Positions 54,817 through 63,566 of a DNA stretch of 63,566 nt are shown piece after piece. The notes under the pieces are model-generated. The model did no database searches. It was not told where the DNA came from and worked only from the letters and a program-made list of their open reading frames with translations. The position numbers were made by a program, and so were the translations under genes. The stretch's first letter is position 1. The number at the start of each line of letters is the position of its first letter. This stretch comes from Lepiota brunneoincarnata (lineage: Eukaryota > Basidiomycota > Agaricomycetes > Agaricales > Agaricaceae). Where the stretch lies: assembly GCA_023014365.1 (NCBI GenBank), contig JAEBUN010000083.1:1-63566 (forward strand), written 5' to 3'.

Positions 54817-57800
54817 TTAGGTAGCTTCGGCTTCGGAGGGACGGTCTGGGAAGATATGTTAGTTAAAGTTGCAGGAAGGGAGGTGGGTTGTACCTAGAGT
54901 TGTATTCAGTTCTGGATCGGGGTTCTCGGCTGGAATAATTATATTTGTGTTATTATTATTTGGGAATGACGGGAAAAATGCCTACCTTGAGGGGTAGGTG
55001 TATCAGCCAACGTCGTTGATTCGTCCTCAACGCTCAATGGCTCCTGGGATGTGGCGGCGGGTATAGAGTCATCACCAAACGTGTCCTTGTCGATAGCGGT
55101 GGCATGATATCCGTTGCCGTTCGCGGTTTCCTGTGTTGGCGCCTGTCTACTCTCACCATCATCAGCGGGAGCCTCGGTGGCGTCCAGAGCGACTTGGGGG
55201 CCCGGGGTGGAGCCTAATGCTGTGACGTTCGTAGGAGGTTGTATGATCGACTCAGGCTCTGCTGTTGTTGGTGTAGATTCTTCTGCCGTGTCTTCGACTA
55301 GTGGGACTGTTACGTGCTCTGCATCATATATTGCAGGTGGGGGGGCCTCAACAACGGGAATTGGGTCCTGGGAGACAGTCCCGTTTGCAGTGTCTTCTTC
55401 AACCGATAGAGGTTCGATCCGGGGCGTACTTGAAATGATATTGAGAGAATGCCCAGGCTCAACGGGGACCTCTTCTGTTTGTTTGGCGGTAGGTGCAGAC
55501 GACTCTTGAGCAGCACCGGCTTCGTCAACGACCGGTGTCTCCGCGGGGGTGCCTGGGGACTCGGGCTCGGCATTCTCGACAGGTGGTTCAACTAAAATTG
55601 TTTCTGTCTCCGGGGCAAGTGAGGTCGAAGAATCAGCGATATTCTCAGTGGCGCCTCTACTTAGCGGCTCTTCGGCGTGGGAAGGTACTTAAACGAATGT
55701 CAGCACGTTTTGCGTTACAGGTTTCATGATACCTACCCTCGACATTGTCTTCTTGTTCAGGTTCTGCCAATACAGCTTCAGGAGCGGGTCCAGTGGGGGG
55801 CTCAACAGGGGGCTCAGGTGCAGTGTTTGTATCCGCACCAGCGGCCTCCACGGGGGGCAGTTTAGCCTCCGCGGGCTCTTCGTCAGCGAATGCGATTGCT
55901 TCAACATTCGGGGCCTCTTCTGCAGTGTCAACGGGCCCCTGGTCGCCAGAGGCGGATATTTCCTCTTCGACAGATACAGCTGGTGCTTCTTCAGCGGGAG
56001 TAGTAGATTGGTCCACTGCAGGCTCTTCAGCGCCTTGTTCCTCAGCGAGGGATTCAATTGTTTCGACAGCAAGCGTTGGAGCTACATCGACCGCTGGTTC
56101 TTCCACAGTAGGGTCCTCAGTAAGAGGTTGCCTCTCGACGACAGGGGTTCCAGACATCAGCTCTTGGGCGCCTGTGGGCGCTGCTGAAGAGTCTTCAATA
56201 TTCGATTCTTCAATGACCACCGCACCAGTACCCGAGTCCTCGATCACGGGCTCGTCGGCCAGGTCCTCTGTAACAGTGGGCTCTACAACCACAGGCGGCT
56301 CGGTAACTGTTTCCTCGACGGCAGGTGGTTCGGCACTTGGTTCCTCGACGGCGGGTGGCTCAGTATCTGGTTCTTCGACAGCAGACACCCGAGCGATGGG
56401 CTCCTCCATGCTAGGCTCCTCGGGAATAGGCTCTTCAACAGGGGGTTCGACGATAAGGTGCTCATCAGGGGCGGTACTGGTCGCGTCAACAGTGGGCACT
56501 GAAGGTTGCTCAGGTGCAATTGCAAGGTCCGCAGCAACTGTAGGCTCTGCAGCGGCATGAGGTTCCTCCGGCTCGACGGGCTCCTCAACTGCTAGAGTTA
56601 CAGTAACATTCTCGATAACTACCGGTGTAGGTTGTTCAGGCCCTTCAGGTGCCAATGCTGGGGCGATGGCCGGTTCTTGTTCCTGCACTACTTGCCCTAC
56701 TTCCTCTGGTGCGGCAGCAACAGCTTGGGTTGGTTCGGCCGTCTCAAGAACGTCCCCACCAGGAGCAAGAGCGGCACCAGTGATGATGGGTTCACTTTCC
56801 CTCCCCTTAGCTGCGGCGACAGCGACAGATTCGCCGGCATTTACCCCAACGGGCTCCGTCTCCTCAACTCCTTTTGTGGGATCCTTAACCAACTCTTTCG
56901 GAACATCCGCAGACTTGCGTGGGACATCAGCAGACTTTCTACCAACGTCAGCAGACTTCCTAGACACATCTGCCGATGCTCTGGGTTTAGGAGATGGGAT
57001 CCTAAGCTTGACAGTCGTGCTCGGTTTCTTGTCCTCCTCCTCCTTCAACACCTCGCCAAGCTCGCTGACTTTGGCCTGGGGGGGGAACTTTTTCCGACCT
57101 TTGCCCGTCGTAGCAGAAATTTTGTCAACCGAGGGGCTCAAGCGACCTCTACTCGAAGAGGTGAAAAATCCAAAGAAGCGCTTTTCGGATTTGCTGGATT
57201 TAGGTGAGGATGGGCGGAGCTTCTCGGAGGTAGTGACCTGAGCATTCTCCACTTCGACCGGAGCAGGAGGTTGTGGTTTAGGAACAAAGGCCTGCTCGAT
57301 GATCAGGTATTCAACACTTTTCTCGCCGACTTTGAGATCAAGAACAGATGATTTAAGTTTGCAAAGAACAAATGTAGGCCAGTTGGATGAGATGGGATCG
57401 AGCAAGGCATCAGTCCAGAACTCGACGAATGCTTCGTCAAGCCGGACCAACGAGGTAGGAATGGACTTGGAAACTAGCTTCGGTGGCTCGGGTTTGGGTT
57501 TCGGGAGGGCCTCGATGACGGCGGCACGAGGTGCATCAAGTGATTTGCGGCTGGGGTTAGCACTGGGCGAACGGGAGGCCCTGGCGCGTCTACTCGGTTT
57601 GCGCGACGGTGGGTTTGTCTTCTCTACGTCTTGTCCAAAGAGGGTAGAGGCGAGAGGAGCGACGGAAGGAGATAATCCAGAGAAACCGGCCGAGGAAAAT
57701 TGGACCCAGTCAGTGTCAATTGGAGAAGTAGGGGAGGACGGGAGCGGGGAGGGATCAGTAGCGGGTTTCATATGACCGTTTGAAGTGCCATTGAGAGGTT

Positions 57801-59407
57801 TGGCTCTCTCTGCTGGCGTAGATGATTGTCTTCGAGAGGTCGACATTTCCTGAGGGGCTTCAGTGACGCTGAAGGTTGGAGATGTGGCTTCCTTTAGCAG
57901 ATGATCTCCTGGGATGAGCGTCAGGTAGCGAATAGTCTCGTCGGTGAAGACATGGCTAAGAGCTGGATGGTCTCCTTGAGAAATTTCGTGCTCCTCAGCG
58001 CTGGCCTTCCTAATCTTCTCCCACATCTCGGCGCAATCAGCCTTGTCACTTGTAGTCTCCGAACCGAAAGCATCCCTGATAAGCTGAAGGGGGTGACGCT
58101 TAATCCTGTCATCAGGGGAGGAAACTTCCGATTCGACTCGAACAAAAAGCGCGTCGTGTTGGCGGGTAGAGAGGCGAGGGTGTAGGAAAACATCATCTTC
58201 AGCTGTTGCACCTTTGGAATAGGGATACTGAGCTACAAGTTCAAGTAATCGTGTTGGCATCCTGATTCCAAGTGCTTCATCCCTGCACATTTGTTCGGTG
58301 AGTTGCTATTTGATCATAGACTTTGCACATGACCTCACCTGATTCTAGACAGGAAAAGGTGCTCCAGCATGCGCCCAGCCTGCTCCCAACGAGCGTAGAA
58401 CATGGACCAATCATCACCATCCTCAACGCGTTGTGCTGACAATAGCCAGAGTCCGAATGCTCTTGTGAGTTTACTACCGGAAGTACTGTTCTTTTCGGCA
58501 TGCGCAGCGAGGGAGGAGAATAGCTCGAGGGTAGCGTTTAAAAGTTCCAAGTGTGATGCCGGCACCAACACGCCGAGCTTTTCAGAGTAGGCTTTAGGAG
58601 GGTACTCGGAATTGCGTTCGGCTTCGGAGAAAGCCTTATACCAAGAGTCCTCCTTCCCAAAGGAATTTCCGGAAAGCTCTAGATGCCGAAGTCCCCAGCG
58701 CAACACCGCAGCAACGTCATGAGGTGAGCGGGTATAGGTGACCTCGGTCTCGAACACGGAGGTAGATGACGAGGGGGTGGGTGAGAGTGTAGCAACCGGT
58801 GATTTGGTGTTCAAAGAATGTATGAATAACGAGATGAGCCTGCGTTGGACGTCGGGGGAAGCAGAATACCAATGAGGGCGCATAAGTCCGAGGGTTTCGA
58901 GTCCTGCGGACGGTCAACGGATACACGTAAAATATGGGTAATGAACGTACCCCTGGTGGTTATAGCTTGTGAACAGGTGCGGACCAAGATAAGGGCTTCC
59001 AAAGGATTCAGCCTCCTGTCACCAATAGCAACATCAGTCAAGATTTGAGCATCGGGATCAGCTTCAAATACGACACCCAAAGCGCGAGCTTGAGCGTCGT
59101 CCTTCGGGACTGGAAGAACAAGAGAAAGCTGTGGGAGATCATCCTTTTTGTGAGGCGAGCTTGGAGAAGAGGGCGCCGATTTGACTCTGAACAATCCGAA
59201 GGGACGTTCTTTATCTTTCTCCTTTTCCTTCCTGTTGCCTTTGCCATTTGCGGTCTCCAGGAAGTCGGCAACGCTGGGGGAGACTATGGGGGATACAGCC
59301 TCGAACTTCCCATCTAGGAGAGAGCCATCCGACACACGCCCTTTGGACTGAGGGAAGTTCTTATCGTCCTTCTTTCGACCGAAGACCTTGGACAAAAACG
59401 AGGGCAT
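54817..59407 (-). CDS. Msb1/Mug8-domain morphogenesis protein
   Basis: Minus-strand exons 58,951-59,407, 58,339-58,903, 55,737-58,282, 54,986-55,687, 54,894-54,929 and 54,817-54,845 give 1,444 aa. The start MPSFLSKVFGRKKDD and the first 400-500 residues (RTCSQAITTRG, GLMRPHWYSASPDVQRRLISLF and the following helical region) match the Msb1/Mug8 domain of fungal cell-polarity proteins, which act with Cdc42/Rho1 and Pkc1 at growth sites. The middle is basic, Ser- and Pro-rich. The last 600 residues are low-complexity and acidic, with many EEP/VEEP/EPP units that look like expanded short repeats. It is divergent from the next gene, with about 1.07 kb between starts. The family call rests on the N-terminus from memory, without a search. 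Confidence 0.75.
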
Positions 59408-60479
59408 GGCGTGGCTTTCCTGGATTAGAATAAGTGAAACCACGTATTAAACGTGCCTGTAGATCATTAAAGCCTATTCAGCACTTACCTAGGTCGTTAT
59501 GAGGTAGGAAACGTGGTCGTACGCAGCCAGAACGGCGGCAGGATGGTGTTGGAGGGACGGATTCTCACAGGGCTCGAGGCCCGGTAACGTGCCACGTGCA
59601 TGTATTTATTTGCGTGAATTACTTTCCCGTGGGCTTGTATATTTCTCCTGACTCTTCGGAATTCTTCTGAATTCTATAAACACAAGCAGCAACTTGCCAG
59701 GCTTTCTTTTAATCTGGTATATATTCGGACTTGTGATATTTCTTCGTCTTTGGCAAAAGTCAGCTCATATCCAGGCAGCACAGCCACCTCTGCCTCACCT
59801 CCGCCGCGTGTTGGTTCCCCTTCCGGACCGCAAACTTATATGTACTTTTGCCGCGCTGGATCCTCTCTATCTCGAAGGCCGAGGCTGAAGACGCGTTCCC
59901 AGTCAAGGATTTGGCTCACTCCTTTGACGGCCCTTTTGCGCGACGTTGGGCGCTTTTCTCGACGCCACCCCTTGGATGTGGACAGCCACATGCTTCAAGC
60001 AATCTCCGTCGATCGGATGGCGCCACCAACACTCTATTCAAGGATTCACAAGCCGACAACAGACCCCCCCGCACCCCCTGCCGCTGTGTACAAGTTTGAT
60101 ATCACGATCCTCCATTGGCCATCATGATTTCTCCTTTGCCGACTCGCCTAAGGAAGATTCCACCCGCTTAGACCTAAGGATCACGATCTTACGACCAAAC
60201 TAGGCACCAAAAATACATTGGAATGACTGAACAGCATCAAATAACAAAAATCGAAGTGCTTCATTGCCTCAAATGTACCTGTTTCTCTCATGATGCGGTG
60301 TGTACAGTTCTTTGTACCCAAAAATACCCGAAAAATTGGAGCATTAGCCGAGGCCCGAACGTTTAGAAAAGGTCAAGGAACACAAAGAGCCATATGTCAA
60401 AGTATCATATATTGATTCTGAAAACCATCCTTCTCCGTGCCTCTCGCTCTCGTTAGCTACCATACATGACCATTTGGTA
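59408..60479. other. Divergent promoter region
   Basis: It lies between the starts of the Msb1-like gene (-) and the cupredoxin gene (+). Short open frames at 59,694-60,203 on the + strand overlap in all three frames and show no domain or consistent splice pattern, so I do not call a gene, though an unrecognised small gene is possible. Confidence 0.45.
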
Positions 60480-62018
60480 ATGCTGCCCGCCATGCTCCTC
60501 CCACTCCTTCTCCTCCAGGTCCTCCAACTAGTCCATTCTCAAACCGTGATCAATGTATGTCCTCCCACCCACGGTCTTTGTACTCACCTTCACGCTCATA
60601 GCTGGATAGGTCACCGTAGGTGTATCAGGGAGTTTCTTCGACCCCAGAACAGTTTCAGCCGCAGCGGGCGACACTGTCAATTTCATTTTCGGCGGAGAGT
60701 ACGTCTTCAAGCTATCTGCCTCCCATGTCATCCTAACCCCAGTCCTAGCTTCCACGATGTTACACAGAGCACATTTCAGGAACCGTGCACTCCTCTTCCG
60801 GGAGGGTTCAGCAGTGGCCTCTTTGGACGGGGAGCCAACTTCGATGGTAACTTGACGATGTGGAGCTTGACCATAACCAATGCCAGTGCCCGTAAGCATA
60901 CCATGACTCCAGACCTCCCCCTCCCACCCACCCACCCACAAACCCCTTTCTAGCCATATGGTATTTCTGTGCAGCAACTAGACCGAGTTCACACTGCGTT
61001 ACCTCCGGAATGGTCGGGTAAGATAATGGCTGCTGCTAACACGCATTCTTACTGAGAACGCCTCACCAGAGCTATCAATCCACCCTCCCAAGCTATGTAT
61101 AACCAGTTCGTGTCGGCCGCGCAACACGTCGCCAGCACACCCGCAGTAAGAATGTCTCCTAGTTAATTACCGAGCCTTTTGTGACTTTAGCGACGTAGTT
61201 CTTTCCTACACTCATCCTGACGGGAAGTGGAGCGGTGGCAGCTTCTCCAGTCATTATCGAAACAGCGTCTCCGGCTACCCTTACAATCTCTTCCCCTTCC
61301 AGTACATCCACAAACAGTGCTAGCAGTACTCCTAGTGTCTCACCGTCCGGGTCTGGTTCTTCGAACCATGGGGCTGTCATTGGGGGTTCCGTGGCCGCCG
61401 CTGTAGTTGGCGTCCTCCTCCTTCTGCTCGGAGGGTATTTCTGCTACCGCAGGAGAAGACAACGCCGAATATCCCAAAACTCCTCATTCTTCTCATATAA
61501 CCCACACCCTAGCCAACATCACCAGCAATCCACGAGCAATACAGTCACCAGTGGAAGGTCGGCCTTCAACAGTGCTGCCAACAGCCCGAACTACATCACC
61601 GCCTTTGACATCGAACGGGAGTCGAACGTCATGATGCAAAAGCAACCTCTTCTGCCCATGACAAGTCCCGCAGTGGCCGAACATCCGAACGCCCTGGCGC
61701 CACAGCGCTACAACGGCGGTAATACATACCACGTCGGAGCTCCCGGTCCCTCACTTTCCGTCAAAGTTCAGGATCTTTTTTAACACCCCATCATCAATCA
61801 ATCGACAGATTTCCTTCAATCCCATGGCCACACCCTCATCAACACCCACGCACGTACCACCTGATAATTCATCCACTACAAATGACTCTGGAATCGGAGT
61901 TGACATACACACACTCGCAAAGGAGGTTGTCGCCGTTCTGCGGCAGGAAAAGATGGTAAATGAAGCTGCATCACCTGCATCATCCGCGCCCCCGAGATAT
62001 TACACCGTCACTGAGTAA
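60480..62018 (+). CDS. Secreted/membrane-anchored cupredoxin-domain protein
   Basis: Exons 60,480-60,554, 60,610-60,698, 60,749-60,891, 60,954-61,017, 61,070-61,145, 61,199-61,765 and 61,809-62,018 give 407 aa. A signal peptide (about residues 1-20, ending HSQ) is followed by a cupredoxin domain: FFDPRTVSAAAGDTVNFIFGG, HDVTQSTFQEPC and PIWYFCAATRPSSHCVTSGM. His, Cys, His and Met are placed as type-1 copper ligands. After a Ser/Thr-rich stalk comes one membrane helix (about residues 210-230) followed by RRRRQRR, then a cytoplasmic tail ending in a short helix. Such proteins are common in fungi and their role is largely unknown. The last intron (61,766-61,808, 43 bp, GTTCAG donor) is uncertain. 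Without it the protein stops at 61,782. Confidence 0.75.
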
Positions 62019-63566
62019 ATGATCATGGGACTTGGCCGGCCGATTTTTTTTTTTGCTTTGCTGCGTGGGTAGGACAGCCGTGAGAGGTACAATATACATG
62101 GGGTATGGCAAACATCTGGGGGGGTAGGCCCCTTGGAGCACCATGTGGGTAAAGCGGGTGGCTTGAGTGGCGAATATCGTGTATCTGGTTGTTATTTTGC
62201 GCTATGACCCCTATACCAATCTGTTATGCATCTTGTTCTTCTCACTTGCAGTAGCTTTATGTGATGGTTATACATCAATACCCCCCAGATGTCCTTAGTC
62301 ACCCAACTATACACACGCACTCCTTTTTCATTCACGATATTGACGTCCTCTTTTCACAGCTATGATATATTTCGTACCCAGCATCTCACGGATCTCTACC
62401 AGCATCCTTACACCGCCCTTTGAGCAAGTACGCAGAACCCTCGAATCGGAACAACAGATCACGAGTTGTCAAAGCAGTACACAAACATCCATCGCTGTCG
62501 AATGAAACTGCAGCCCGTCGCTAAACCGGAGCTTGCATCACGAAGAACCTGATGTCGTACGTAGGTCTTATACTCATATCATTCCCGTCTGCCGAGCATT
62601 AACAGTTTGGTCGTACCTTGCAATCACTATACAGTGGTAGCTCCCGGGTGTATGACTATCCGATGATATCATTCACCGCTATCATTCCGGATGCTAGTCT
62701 TTCTGACAGGGTGACTGCTGCTGAGTTGAACGTTCGACTGGTTTGATATTCGTCATCAACGAAACATTGGTCACGAAAACTGATCTGGTACATAGCCCAT
62801 AGTCGCTTTGCGCAGACCCGCAATCGACAGTCCCGGATCTGGTCCTGTGAGCAATTCGCTATACCTACACCAGTTTTATGTTTATCTGGGGCGGCAGCTA
62901 TCCAAGCGCAGGCGTTGATGACATCACATTCTTCTGATGAGGTTTAAACGTTGATGATCGTGATATACATCACACAGCATCACAAGTACCTGGCACCGCC
63001 GATATGTTCTGAGCTCAAGTATCTACACAGAGCCCAGCTTGCCAGCATGTATCCCATGATATTAAACTACCGCTACCATCAGATCGCCCTAACCGTTCAA
63101 CAACACAGCACGTACATATATTGAGAGCAATCAAAATATTTGGCCACATATACACGCAGTTCTCAAATCCCTACCATGTCATAGAGGGAAGCCATCAGAA
63201 ATTCCCGTGAGATTGGCTCCCCGCCACGTTCTTTGACAAGTTTGGTTTGCAGCAACCATCACTGGTACTGTCACGGTCGTAGAGTGCGGGTTGGAGGGAA
63301 AGAAGCAGTTCTATACCACCTTTCAACTTGGCATGAGAACAAAAAGTCCGAGTCAAGAGCTCCGCATTCTCTGGCGTGTAATTGCTTTCCCGTGAGAAGC
63401 TATCATTTACATGCCACACTTATTTACAGCTCGACCAGTGATGATGTAAAATGGTGGGTATGGTCCTCGGCTGGGGCGTGTTAGCTCGAGGATTGGGAAG
63501 TCCGGCCAAGGTGCTAAGGTCAATTCACTAAAGGACAAGGGGACGAGACAGGCACCGATAGAAGGA
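62019..63566. other. Intergenic sequence, no gene seen
   Basis: Only short frames without domains. A T-run lies at about 62,046-62,056. I found no tRNA-like fold, LTR or retroelement homology here. Confidence 0.5.

Noticed and set aside
59694..60203. Several overlapping + strand ORFs
   Set aside because: All three frames are partly open with no consistent codon or intron signal. They lie in a divergent promoter region.
62019..63566. Possible tRNA or small RNA gene
   Set aside because: I could not find A and B boxes with a matching acceptor stem on either strand by eye.

Overview
Eukaryotic DNA, almost certainly from a mushroom-forming basidiomycete (Agaricomycetes). The host genes are split by many short introns of about 45-60 bp with GT..AG ends and CTNAC-like branch sites, and the gene set (TKL-type kinase-like genes, a fungal KDSR/TSC10, glycogen phosphorylase, an Msb1/Mug8-like polarity protein, a cupredoxin-type secreted protein) fits that group. 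The species cannot be fixed from the sequence.

Positions 1-39,140 are a nest of Ty3/gypsy chromodomain retrotransposons. One family (family A, LTRs of about 380-420 bp, TGTTATCAG...GGTAACA) supplies almost everything. The outermost copy H (+; 3,923-6,858, 25,465-29,702, 37,604-38,206) is split by complete copy C (+; 6,859-25,459; 5-bp duplication AAAAC) and complete copy E (-; 29,703-37,598; TTCTA/CTCTA). C is itself split by complete copy D (-; 8,154-18,357; TCAAG). Solo LTRs sit in H (4,497-4,880), E (33,517-33,933), C (7,612-7,922, a different family) and D (10,608-11,306, a third, younger family whose LTR also forms the left edge at 1-345). D also holds a 1.3-kb insertion of unknown class. 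A truncated minus-strand copy A (346-3,922) is fused head to head to H.

The family A plan, recovered by comparing copies, is: LTR - 12-nt site complementary to the LTR's own predicted transcript start (Tf1-like self-priming) - 72-codon two-membrane-helix Cys-rich ORF - gag with one CCHC knuckle - (-1 shift) - protease/RT/RNase H/integrase/chromodomain - a third ORF with three zinc knuckles starting 1-7 nt after the pol stop - LTR. The small membrane ORF and the 3' zinc-knuckle ORF are not part of the standard Ty3/gypsy plan and are the most novel material here. All copies are decayed, largely by CpG transitions that turn CGA into TGA or CAA.

From 38.2 to 41 kb are older element remnants and a TPR-repeat gene fragment. 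From 41.3 to 62 kb are ordinary, intron-rich host genes: a hotdog-fold thioesterase-like protein (+), two adjacent kinase-like genes (+), both lacking catalytic residues, 3-ketodihydrosphingosine reductase (+), glycogen phosphorylase (+), an Msb1/Mug8-like morphogenesis protein (-) and a secreted cupredoxin with a membrane anchor (+). They are separate transcription units, not an operon or metabolic cluster. I see no gene in 62,019-63,566.
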